NCBI RefSeq assembly: GCF_014855495.1
Contig: NZ_JACYFJ010000004.1
Coordinates: 186,001-250,000 of the forward strand
From: Euzebyella saccharophila
GTDB taxonomy: Bacteria; Bacteroidota; Bacteroidia; Flavobacteriales; Flavobacteriaceae
DNA length: 64,000 nucleotides
Reading direction: 5' to 3'
In this document: in pieces, positions 56,547 through 64,000 of the stretch
How the letters are laid out: the number at the start of each line of letters is the position of its first letter
How positions within the stretch are numbered: the stretch's first letter is position 1
The notes under the pieces: generated by a model
Databases searched by the model: none
Told to the model about the DNA's origin: nothing
What the model saw: only the letters and a program-made list of their open reading frames with translations
Translations under genes and position numbers: made by a program

Positions 56547-56834
56547 TTACTTTTTTTCTGGCGCATTTAACTTTTTGCTCATTTCCATAGAAATAGCAGA
56601 ACGGTCAAATTTTAACTTCCCGGCCATGGTCTCAAGAATACATGAAAAATCCTTGTCGTTCAACTCCATAATTTTTCCGTGAAGTCCACTTTTAGTAATT
56701 ACCCTGTCTCCGCGCTTTAATTCTGCGGTAAATTTCTTTTCATCCTTCTGACGTTTAAGTTGTGGACGGATCATAAAAAAATATGCCACCACAAAAATCA
56801 AAATCATTGGAAGAAATTGGCCTAAATCGCCCAT
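56547..56834 (-). CDS. yajC: Preprotein translocase subunit YajC
   Basis: 95 residues. One N-terminal membrane segment (QFLPMILIFVVAYFFMIRP) is followed by the conserved RPQLKRQKDEKKF and GDRVITKSGLHGKIMEL, the hallmark of YajC. It accompanies SecDF in the inner membrane and supports Sec export. The order nusB, DUF1573 lipoprotein, yajC on one strand is a typical Bacteroidota arrangement; spacing to the DUF1573 gene is 19 bases. A strong terminator follows. Confidence 0.94.
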   Translation of the reverse strand: MGDLGQFLPMILIFVVAYFFMIRPQLKRQKDEKKFTAELKRGDRVITKSGLHGKIMELNDKDFSCILETMAGKLKFDRSAISMEMSKKLNAPEKK

Positions 56835-56853
56835 AGTCTATGCTTTAAATTGG

Positions 56854-57327
56854 TTATTTGGAAGTTGGTCCTACGGGAGCGGCTCCCTTAGGATTTACAA
56901 AAGCCTTTATGCGTAACAATTCTGAACCCTTTTCCGTATTTGCGTTCACGGTAATGGTCTTAGTAACTTGATTTTGTCCAGAACCATTGAACTTAACTAC
57001 CAATTCTCCTGTATCTCCAGGGGCGATAGGGTCTTTTGGCGGATCAGGAACTGTACACCCACAAGAACTTGTTGCATTGGTAATGATCAAAGGTGCATTA
57101 CCGGTGTTGGTAAACTTGAATACGGTCTCCTGTGGAGTTCCCTGCTCTATGGTTCCAAAATCATGCTCCTCCTTTTCAAAGGACATAACAGGAAGTTGCT
57201 TGCCAGCCTCATCTCTTTGAGCAGCTTCGGCTACATTATCAGACTTTACTTTACTGGATGCATTTTCCTTACATGAAACGAATGCAAAAATGGAAAATAC
57301 ACTTAATGCTAAAAGTGCTTTTTTCAT
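56854..57327 (-). CDS. DUF1573 domain lipoprotein
   Basis: 157 residues from the ATG at 57327 (MKKALLALSVFSIFAFVSC); an in-frame ATG lies eight codons upstream. The lipobox is FVSC, so it should be lipid-anchored. Residues about 50-150 form the DUF1573 Ig-like fold: EHDFGTIEQGTPQETVFKFTNTGNAPLII, SCGCTVPDPPKDPIAPGDTGEL with the diagnostic SCGCT. Function unknown; very common in Bacteroidota. Gene lies between nusB and yajC on the same strand. Confidence 0.9.
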   Translation of the reverse strand: MKKALLALSVFSIFAFVSCKENASSKVKSDNVAEAAQRDEAGKQLPVMSFEKEEHDFGTIEQGTPQETVFKFTNTGNAPLIITNATSSCGCTVPDPPKDPIAPGDTGELVVKFNGSGQNQVTKTITVNANTEKGSELLRIKAFVNPKGAAPVGPTSK

Positions 57328-57431
57328 GGTTATGATTTTATTTTCGTGCAAAATTAGTGAATTAATTTATATACAACGGGTGGGACAAATGTTAAGTATC
57401 CCTAATAAAACAAATACGGGTGCCATAAAGA

Positions 57432-58379
57432 TTACATCAATCCCCTGCCAATTTTATTAAGCTTTCCTGTGGATTTGTATTCTTTTACCAGTTTATCCAA
57501 AATACCATTGATAAAAATACTACTCTTAGGAGTACTGTATTCCTTTGCAATTTCCAATGCTTCGTTAATGGTTACCTTTTCCGGTATGGAAGGAAAATTT
57601 AATAACTCACAAATGGCCATTTTTAAAAGAATGGCATCAATATCTGCAATACGATCTTTATCCCAATTGGGTGTTTTGCCCTCAATTTCTTTATTCCATT
57701 CGGCCTCCTTCAACAAGGTTTTGGTCAAAAGCTTTTTGGCGAATTTCATATCGTCCTCGTCTTTTAAAAGACGTGGCAGAAAGAAACTTTCCGGATGGCT
57801 CTCCTTTGCTTTCTTGAGTAGTTTTAGAACAAAGGTGTTTACAATTGGAAAATCATCTACCCAAGTAAGTTTATCATCTTCAAAATAATCGTAAATCTTT
57901 TCGTTGGGTGCAATGATGTCCTTAAAAAGAAGCACCAAAAAATCCTTATCCTCAGCAAAACTTTGAGAACCGGATTGCATGTAGGCAGCGTATGCCTCAC
58001 TTTCAATCATTTCCTTATAGATGATCCGAACATATTCCTCATTGAGATACCAATTGTTGAGCTTGCGCTTTTTAAGTTCCTCTTTTAAGGCTTCGTTCCT
58101 AACTATCTTAAGCAAAAGACCGTTCTTTACAAACTTTTTCTGATCTGGATATTGGTCTTCATTGGATGCCAAATACTTTTTAGAAGAAAGTTGCAATTGC
58201 TCGCTAGCACGCTGGTGTAGCTCAATGAGCAGACTCAATTCCAATAAATATAGGGTGTACATGCTATCAATACTATAGCGAAGAAATTTTTCCTGTTTTT
58301 CCAAGGAATCATCTTTGGACTGGGTAAGGGCATAAATGCATTGCATAACCTTAACCCTAATGTGTCTACGTGTTAGCAT
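57432..58379 (-). CDS. nusB: Transcription antitermination factor NusB
   Basis: 315 residues from the ATG at 58379 (MLTRRHIRVKVMQCIYALTQ), longer than the about 140 residues of E. coli NusB, as is normal in Bacteroidota, where a helical middle region is inserted. The C-terminal part carries the NusB core: NWDKDRIADIDAILLKMAICELLNFPSIPEKVTINEALEIAKEYSTPKSSIFINGILDKL. NusB with NusE binds boxA RNA and supports rRNA transcription. First gene of the cluster with the DUF1573 gene and yajC; 104 bases separate it from the next gene. Confidence 0.93.
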   Translation of the reverse strand: MLTRRHIRVKVMQCIYALTQSKDDSLEKQEKFLRYSIDSMYTLYLLELSLLIELHQRASEQLQLSSKKYLASNEDQYPDQKKFVKNGLLLKIVRNEALKEELKKRKLNNWYLNEEYVRIIYKEMIESEAYAAYMQSGSQSFAEDKDFLVLLFKDIIAPNEKIYDYFEDDKLTWVDDFPIVNTFVLKLLKKAKESHPESFFLPRLLKDEDDMKFAKKLLTKTLLKEAEWNKEIEGKTPNWDKDRIADIDAILLKMAICELLNFPSIPEKVTINEALEIAKEYSTPKSSIFINGILDKLVKEYKSTGKLNKIGRGLM

Positions 58380-58681
58380 GTTCAAGAACTTTTTACTGTG
58401 GTGTTGGCAGTGGTTTTCACGGGCACAAAAGTAATAATAAATGCAGTGTGGATACCTAAATAAAAGTTCAAATAATTGAAAAGATTCTTATTCTTATACG
58501 TTTTAGAATTTAAAATAAAACACTTTACATTGATTGCTGTTGAAATAATTAAACTATTCTCAGTTATTTTCAAAAATTGTTATGTAGAATACCTTATATA
58601 TTTTATAACATTTGCTTTTAACACAAAAAGCTATCTTTGACGAGTTCTAGAAGACGCTAAACAACTAGCTTACCCAATTAA
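58380..58681. other. Divergent AT-rich spacer between nusB and the ABC exporter
   Basis: 302 bases without a gene, very AT-rich. It contains the exporter promoter at 58611-58639; nothing else definite is seen. Confidence 0.5.
58611..58639 (+). promoter_or_regulatory. Promoter of the ABC exporter gene
   Basis: TTTG (58611-58614), 17 bases, then TATCTTTG (58632-58639), an exact -7 match. The ATG lies 42 bases further. Confidence 0.6.
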
Positions 58682-60436
58682 ATGAAGGAACTAAAACACC
58701 TCAACAAATATTTTAAAAAATACTGGAAGAAACTTGTTCTAGGTCTTTTCATAACCATGGTGGCCAGAATTCTTCAGTTGGTCATGCCTTCGTATGTAAA
58801 GGAATCCATAGAAGTAATTGAAGATTTTACCGCCTCTGAAATTACAGAATCCGTAGCGCGCGGGTTTCTATTTGAGTATATCCTGATCATTGTAGGAGCT
58901 GCGCTACTCTCAGGGGTTTTTACCTTTTTAATGAGACAGACCATTATAAATGTATCCAGATATATTGAGTTCGATTTAAAAAATGAGGTTTTTGACCATT
59001 ACCAGCTATTGAGTCTCAACTTTTACAAAAAGAACCGGACTGGAGACTTAATGAATAGGATCAGTGAAGACGTTAGCCAGGTAAGAATGTATGCGGGTCC
59101 GGCATTAATGTACGGTATAAATACCGCCACTCTATTCATATGTATCATACCCATTATGTTTATGACGGCACCAAAATTGGCCGCCTATACGCTCATTCCA
59201 TTACCAATTTTATCTGTTCTTATTTACAAAATAAGTAAAGTAATACATCAAAGAAGTACCGTAGTACAAGAATACCTTTCTACCCTTTCAACCTTTACCC
59301 AAGAAGTATTCTCCGGTGTTTCTGTCATAAAGGCATATGCCCTAGAACCACAGATAAACAAAGACCTTTCCGTATTGGCGGTAGAAGGTAAGAACAAAAG
59401 TATGGACCTGGCCAGAGTAAATGCTTGGTTTTTTCCATTGATGGTACTGCTTATTGGAGTAAGTAACATTCTGGTCATTTACATTGGCGGAAGACAAATA
59501 CTTAACGGGGAAATTGATTCCGTGGGAGTTATTGCCGAGTTTATTATTTATGTAAATATGCTTACTTGGCCGGTAGCGATTATTGGTTGGCTTACTTCGA
59601 TCATCCAAAGGGCCGAAGCCTCGCAAAAAAGAATCAACGAGTTTTTACAGGAACAACCCGAAATTAGGAACGACATTCTCGAAGAAACCGAAATTACTGG
59701 TAAAATTGAATTTAGAAATGTAAGCTTCACCTATGAGGATACGGAAATTACAGCTCTAAAGAACATTTCTTTTACGATAAATGACGGGGAAACCGTAGCT
59801 ATTTTGGGAAAAACAGGTTCTGGAAAATCTACCATTTTAGACCTGATCGCCAGATTATATGACGTTTCCGGTGGAGAAATTTTAATAGATAATGTACCCA
59901 TTAAAAAACTGAATGTAGAAAGTCTTAGAACATCCGTAGGTGCGGTACCGCAAGATGCCTTTTTATTCTCAGATTCCATAGAGAACAATATTAAATTTGG
60001 CAAGTACAATGCTTCGGAAGCCGAAGTAGTACAGGCAGCCAAGAATGCCGCCGTTCATGATAATATTGAAGGGTTTTCAAAAGGATATCAAACCGTTCTT
60101 GGAGAAAGAGGAATTACGCTAAGCGGTGGTCAAAAACAACGGGTTTCCATTGCCCGCGCTCTATTGAAAGATCCAGAAATTTATTTGTTCGATGATTGCC
60201 TTTCTGCTGTTGACACGGAAACTGAGGAAGAAATTCTCAACAATCTCAAAAAGGCGTCCAAAAACAAAACCACGCTAATCGTGAGCCATAGGGTATCTTC
60301 TGCCAAAAATGCGGACAAGGTATTAGTTTTGGAGGACGGCAGGCTTTTACAAGAAGGTTCCCATGAAGAGTTAAATTCCCAAAACGGGTACTACAAAGAA
60401 CTGTATGCCACGCAACTCTCTGAGAAAGAAAATTAG
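58682..60436 (+). CDS. ABC transporter, fused permease and ATPase (MsbA/MdlB-like)
   Basis: 584 residues. Six membrane helices occupy about 15-310, in the type IV exporter pattern, with coupling motifs such as NRTGDLMNRISEDVSQVR. The ATPase domain (about 340-580) has Walker A LGKTGSGKST, Q-loop AVPQDAFLFSDS, signature LSGGQKQR and Walker B IYLFDDCLSAVD. The usual catalytic glutamate after Walker B is aspartate, as in some heterodimeric or MdlA/YheH-type half transporters. As a half transporter it needs a second copy; no partner gene is adjacent. Likely exports a lipid or drug-like substrate; not predictable. Confidence 0.92.
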   Translation: MKELKHLNKYFKKYWKKLVLGLFITMVARILQLVMPSYVKESIEVIEDFTASEITESVARGFLFEYILIIVGAALLSGVFTFLMRQTIINVSRYIEFDLKNEVFDHYQLLSLNFYKKNRTGDLMNRISEDVSQVRMYAGPALMYGINTATLFICIIPIMFMTAPKLAAYTLIPLPILSVLIYKISKVIHQRSTVVQEYLSTLSTFTQEVFSGVSVIKAYALEPQINKDLSVLAVEGKNKSMDLARVNAWFFPLMVLLIGVSNILVIYIGGRQILNGEIDSVGVIAEFIIYVNMLTWPVAIIGWLTSIIQRAEASQKRINEFLQEQPEIRNDILEETEITGKIEFRNVSFTYEDTEITALKNISFTINDGETVAILGKTGSGKSTILDLIARLYDVSGGEILIDNVPIKKLNVESLRTSVGAVPQDAFLFSDSIENNIKFGKYNASEAEVVQAAKNAAVHDNIEGFSKGYQTVLGERGITLSGGQKQRVSIARALLKDPEIYLFDDCLSAVDTETEEEILNNLKKASKNKTTLIVSHRVSSAKNADKVLVLEDGRLLQEGSHEELNSQNGYYKELYATQLSEKEN

Positions 60437-60506
60437 AAAATTTTGGCGTATTCACATTTTTTTCACATTTTTGGTTGATTAACTATTAACTAGACACCAT
60501 TTCGAG

Positions 60507-60881
60507 ATGAGCGAAAAAGATGCAATGGATCAAGAGGAGATTTATTCTAAAGTTTTAAGAGCGGGTAGAAGAACCTATTTCTTTGATGTAAGAAGTACTA
60601 AGGCCGGAGACTATTATCTAACAATCACAGAGAGCAAAAAATTCACTCATGATGATGGATCGTTCCACTACAAAAAACATAAAATTTACCTTTACAAGGA
60701 AGACTTTTCCGCGTTTAGGGAAAATGTAGAGGAAATGATGGATTACATAATTTCAGAAAAAGGTTCTGAAGTTATTTCTGAACGCCATCAGAAGGACTTT
60801 AAAAAAGAAGAAGAACCTAGTATGAACGGTCAAGTAAAAACTTCTGACAGCTTTACGGATGTAAGCTTTGATGACATTTAA
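60507..60881 (+). CDS. DUF3276 family PUR-alpha-like protein
   Basis: 124 residues. The core EIYSKVLRAGRRTYFFDVRSTKAGDYYLTITESKK and HKIYLYKEDFSAFRENVEEMMDYI is the single PUR repeat of the DUF3276 family, found in Bacteroidota and spirochaetes. The related Borrelia protein binds DNA and RNA, so nucleic-acid binding is likely here. The acidic C-terminal 40 residues are probably disordered. It has a terminator and looks like a single-gene unit after the ABC exporter. Confidence 0.9.
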   Translation: MSEKDAMDQEEIYSKVLRAGRRTYFFDVRSTKAGDYYLTITESKKFTHDDGSFHYKKHKIYLYKEDFSAFRENVEEMMDYIISEKGSEVISERHQKDFKKEEEPSMNGQVKTSDSFTDVSFDDI

Positions 60882-60906
60882 ATTACTAACTCTAAACATA
60901 TGAAGG

Positions 60907-60930
60907 CGGCCCTTTTTAAGGGTCGTTTTT
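60907..60930 (+). terminator. Intrinsic terminator after the DUF3276 gene
   Basis: CGGCCCTT (60907-60914) pairs with AAGGGTCG (60918-60925), one G-U pair, short T loop, followed by five T. Confidence 0.8.
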
Positions 60931-61010
60931 CATTTTATAAAGATTTCAAATAATCCGGTTTCCTTAGGTTCAATGCTTTTTAGGTACATTTATAAGCAAA
61001 TGAGACCTCT

Positions 61011-63533
61011 ATGAAAACGCTTACCTCTCTTTTACTTGTTTTATTTTGCTATTCCATCCAAGCACAACAAAATGTTGACCTCTCCTATTATTTACCCGAT
61101 AGCATTGCATACAATCCACAAATTCCCACACCTAAACAAATAATTGGCCATGAAGTTGGGGAATGGCATGTGACCCATGATAAATTAGAGCAGTATATGC
61201 GCGCTTTGGCAAAGTCCAGTGAACGCATAAAGTTAGAAGAACGCGGTAAGACATTTGAAGGGCGGTCTTTGTTATTATTGACCGTTACCTCTCCCGAGAA
61301 CCAGGGGCAACTGGAGGGTATACGACAGGAACATTTAAAATTATCGGATAGCAATCGAAATTCCATTTCGGTCAATGGAATGCCAGTTGTGGTCTATCAA
61401 GGGTTTTCCATACACGGCAACGAACCTAGTGGATCCAATGCCGCATTGGCTTATGCCTATTATTTGGCTGCCGCCGAAGGGCCAGAAATTGAGGATATCC
61501 TTAAGAACAGCGTCATTCTTTTAGACCCCTGTTTTAATCCGGATGGCCTACAACGATTTGCCCACTGGGCCAATTCCAATAAAAACTTACAACCCAACCC
61601 AGACCCCAATGACAGAGAGTTTCATGAATCTTGGCCGGGTGGCCGAACGAACCATTATTGGTTTGATATGAACCGCGATTGGCTTCCCGTTCAATTACCG
61701 GAAAGTAGGGCACGCATTGAAACCTACCACCGTTGGATGCCCAATATTCTTACCGATCATCATGAAATGGGAACCAATTCTACCTTTTTCTTTCAACCCG
61801 GAGAACCTACAAGAGTTCACCCTTTAACACCTAAGGAAAATCAATCGCTAACAGCAGAAATCGGGAATTTTCACGCTAGGGCTTTGGAAAAAATAGGTTC
61901 ACTCTACTATTCGGAAGAAAATTATGATGACTATTATTATGGAAAGGGATCCACCTTCCCGGACATCAATGGCGGAATAGGAATTCTATTTGAACAAGGA
62001 AGCTCACGTGGACACTTACAAGAATCTGAAAATGGACTTCTCACTTTTCCGTTTACCATCAGAAATCAAATGACCGCTGCGTTATCTACGATTGAAGCTG
62101 CTACGGAACTACGGCCCAAAATTTTACGCTACCAACAGCAGTTTTTTAAGGAAGTAGGGCTTGAATCGGTCATTGGGCGATCTAGGGCCATCGTATTTGG
62201 TGATAGCAAGGATGCAGCTAAAACCCAACACTTGGCAGAAATTCTCCATAGGCATAAAATAAAATTCCATCATATAAAAAATGATTTTAGATACAATGGA
62301 ATGGATTTTAAAAAGGGTGCGAGTTTTATGGTACCATACAGCCAAAAGAACCACAGGCTCATAAAGGCCATGTTCGAAAAACGAACCTCATTTACAGACA
62401 GTATTTTCTATGACATTTCTGCATGGACTTTTCCTTTAGCGTTTAATATGGATTATGCCGATATACGTTCGCTTCAAAATATGGGTGATGAAGTAAAAGA
62501 GCTTGCCGAACCTAAGGGCAATTTAACCGGTAATGGAGGTTACGCCTATCTTTTTGAATGGAACGAGTATTATACACCCAAGGCTCTAGATCAAATTTTA
62601 AAAAAAGGTATTAGAGCCAAGGTGGCCAAGAAAAGATTTAGTCTGGAAAACAAGAATTATGGTTACGGAACTATAATGGTCCCCATGCAGAACCAAAACC
62701 TTCCAACGGAAAAAATAAAGGATATTTTGTCCAAAATAGCACAAGACTGTGGCATTGAAATAACAGCTGTGGCAACCGGTCTCACCAATGGAATTGATCT
62801 TGGCAGCAATGATTTTGAACACATTAAAAGACAGAGAGTAGGCATCTTAACCGGTAATGGGGTACGCTCCTATGATGCGGGAGAAATTTGGCATTTGTTA
62901 GATACGCGGTACCAGATGAAACTAAGCAAACTGGATGTGGCCTATTTTAGCCGCATAGATTTGAACAGATATACAGATATCATTGTTCCAAGCATAGCAA
63001 GTAACGCCCTGGGAAACAGCAACATTAAAAAGCTAAAGGATTGGGTACAGGATGGCGGCACTTTAATCACCTATCGCTCCGCTGTTGAGTTTTTTGCTTC
63101 CAAAAAATTTATAGATCTCCAGTTTAAAAAAGACACCCTAATTGCCAAAAATATATCCTTTGAACAAAAACAAAATTTTACCGGAGCACAAGTAACTGGC
63201 GGCGCCATATTTGAAGCTGAATTAGACCTTTCGCACCCCATTGCCTTCGGTTATAAAAATAATACCTTACCACTTTTTAGAAATACCAATATTTATATTG
63301 CACCAGACAAGAATAGCTACAACAATCCTATAAAATATACAGGAGATCCGTTACTTAGCGGTTATATTTCTGAGGAGAATTTGGAGATGATTAAAAACAG
63401 TGTTCCCTTTCAGGTACAACGTTTGGGTAAAGGTCGTGTAATTGCATTTACGGATAATACCAATTTTAGGGCATTCTGGTACGGTACCAATAAATTGCTG
63501 ATGAACGCTATATTTTTTGGTAACCTAATGTAA
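61011..63533 (+). CDS. Secreted M14 family zinc carboxypeptidase
   Basis: 840 residues with signal peptide MKTLTSLLLVLFCYSIQAQ. The N-terminal half (about 45-360) is an M14 metallopeptidase: zinc ligands H135 and E138 in FSIHGNEPSGSNAAL, a likely histidine ligand at H250 or H251 in TDHHEMG, catalytic glutamate E328 in GILFEQGSSRG, and substrate-binding MNRDWLPVQLPESRAR. The C-terminal half contains a glutamine-amidotransferase/ThuA-like region (VGILTGNGVRSYDAGEIWHLLDTRY, DIIVPSIASNALG), typical of this long Bacteroidota form. It has no type IX sorting domain, so a periplasmic or lipoprotein-free exported location is likely. It should trim C-terminal residues from peptides. Confidence 0.9.
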   Translation: MKTLTSLLLVLFCYSIQAQQNVDLSYYLPDSIAYNPQIPTPKQIIGHEVGEWHVTHDKLEQYMRALAKSSERIKLEERGKTFEGRSLLLLTVTSPENQGQLEGIRQEHLKLSDSNRNSISVNGMPVVVYQGFSIHGNEPSGSNAALAYAYYLAAAEGPEIEDILKNSVILLDPCFNPDGLQRFAHWANSNKNLQPNPDPNDREFHESWPGGRTNHYWFDMNRDWLPVQLPESRARIETYHRWMPNILTDHHEMGTNSTFFFQPGEPTRVHPLTPKENQSLTAEIGNFHARALEKIGSLYYSEENYDDYYYGKGSTFPDINGGIGILFEQGSSRGHLQESENGLLTFPFTIRNQMTAALSTIEAATELRPKILRYQQQFFKEVGLESVIGRSRAIVFGDSKDAAKTQHLAEILHRHKIKFHHIKNDFRYNGMDFKKGASFMVPYSQKNHRLIKAMFEKRTSFTDSIFYDISAWTFPLAFNMDYADIRSLQNMGDEVKELAEPKGNLTGNGGYAYLFEWNEYYTPKALDQILKKGIRAKVAKKRFSLENKNYGYGTIMVPMQNQNLPTEKIKDILSKIAQDCGIEITAVATGLTNGIDLGSNDFEHIKRQRVGILTGNGVRSYDAGEIWHLLDTRYQMKLSKLDVAYFSRIDLNRYTDIIVPSIASNALGNSNIKKLKDWVQDGGTLITYRSAVEFFASKKFIDLQFKKDTLIAKNISFEQKQNFTGAQVTGGAIFEAELDLSHPIAFGYKNNTLPLFRNTNIYIAPDKNSYNNPIKYTGDPLLSGYISEENLEMIKNSVPFQVQRLGKGRVIAFTDNTNFRAFWYGTNKLLMNAIFFGNLM

Positions 63534-63535
63534 TC

Positions 63536-64000
63536 TTAAGGCCCCCCTTTCACATAAGCCCAATTAAAAAGTACATGAAAGAAAACTAAAATAATCGCTA
63601 CACCAAAACCAAAACCTGCGGTAAAAAGCGATAAAAAAAGTATATAACAAATTGGATACACCACCATAGCGTATGCGAACCTGAGAGTGGACAGAAACTC
63701 AGGCTCCCAAACTTTGGGTTTCATCCATAATCTCCACGGCACTAAAGCGGCTACATTACAAAGCTGAAAAACAGATTTAAAAATGACAGGTTTGGAATTC
63801 TTACCAGATTCCCGCTTTGTTTTGCTTTCAGACGATTTAATGAATTTATTACTTTCCATGGGGTTCAAAAAGTTGACATTCTTTTCTTCCATTATTTGTA
63901 TGATGGCCTCGTAATTTGGTTCATCTTCAATATGGGTAGTCAACTGCTTCAACTGTTCCTTCACTTGCTTCTTAGTATTTTGAACGGATGTAAAAACATC
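63536..64000 (-). CDS. Membrane protein of unknown function, 5' end outside the window
   Basis: The frame stays open to the right edge. A GTG at 63964 could be a start, but upstream codons (DVFTSVQNTKKQ) continue smoothly, so the real start is probably beyond 64000. The visible part has a charged helical N-terminal half (QLTTHIEDEPNYEAIIQIME) and a hydrophobic C-terminus with two membrane segments (YAMVVYPICYILFLSLFTAGF and FGVAIILVFFHVLFNWAYV). No family recognised. Converges with the M14 peptidase gene, with 2 bases between the stop codons. Confidence 0.55.
   Translation of the reverse strand, partial: DVFTSVQNTKKQVKEQLKQLTTHIEDEPNYEAIIQIMEEKNVNFLNPMESNKFIKSSESKTKRESGKNSKPVIFKSVFQLCNVAALVPWRLWMKPKVWEPEFLSTLRFAYAMVVYPICYILFLSLFTAGFGFGVAIILVFFHVLFNWAYVKGGP

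Noticed and set aside
57469-57888. 139-codon plus-strand open frame
   Set aside because: It is the antisense of nusB, which shows the full conserved C-terminal core.

Overview
The window looks like a chromosome segment of a marine or soil flavobacterium (Bacteroidota, Flavobacteriaceae). The evidence is of several kinds: proteins ending in type B sorting domains of the type IX secretion system (T9SS), a giant SprB-repeat adhesin, two TonB-dependent receptors with carboxypeptidase-regulatory-like N-termini, small Bacteroidota-type families (DUF3276, DUF1573, TerB-like, long NusB), AT-rich spacers, few Shine-Dalgarno sequences, and several -7 boxes of the Bacteroidota form TAnnTTTG. No rRNA, tRNA, insertion sequence, prophage or CRISPR array was seen. 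Functions are assigned from motifs and family knowledge only; no database search was run.

Layout. 0.1-2.9 kb: a TnpR-passenger-like protein, a nucleoid-associated protein and a minus-strand protein with a cryptic kinase-like motif set. 2.9-25.6 kb: a plus-strand cell-surface block. It holds a protein of about 4,235 residues (IgGFc-binding-like head, DUF11, thrombospondin type 3 and many SprB repeats, type B sorting domain), a tandem partial paralogue of its head, an ABC exporter pair, and two more type B cargo proteins, one a BspA-type leucine-rich-repeat protein that is internally duplicated. 25.7-30.7 kb: uvrB, a small heat-shock protein, a TerB-like protein, a DUF1456 protein, a small secreted protein and an Lrp/AsnC regulator. 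31.3-37.3 kb: a locus with a TonB receptor, lipoprotein, Tat-exported PLP aminotransferase and AEC-type permease, next to the divergent Lrp gene. It looks like an amino-acid-related uptake or processing system and is the best candidate for an undescribed system. 37.3-44 kb: a paralogue of the small secreted protein, sucC, a Lon-N-domain protein, lysA, a secreted thioredoxin, a lipoprotein and guaB.

44-50 kb: a PepSY membrane protein and two divergent cysteine-rich paralogues. Between the paralogues lies a strongly structured minus-strand leader ending in an intrinsic terminator 17 nt before a start codon (candidate attenuator or small RNA). Then come an HMG-CoA-lyase-like gene with a LysE exporter, a Dabb protein, pyrD and two small envelope genes. 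50-57 kb: a second TonB receptor, pepT, a DUF1801/OmdA-type gene interrupted by a frameshift in an A7 run, a Tat-exported Gfo/Idh/MocA oxidoreductase, yajC and a DUF1573 lipoprotein. 57-64 kb: nusB, an MsbA-like ABC exporter, a DUF3276 protein, a secreted M14 carboxypeptidase and a membrane protein cut by the window edge.

Housekeeping genes are mostly single units separated by clear hairpin terminators. The surface block and the TonB/aminotransferase locus are the multi-gene functional units.
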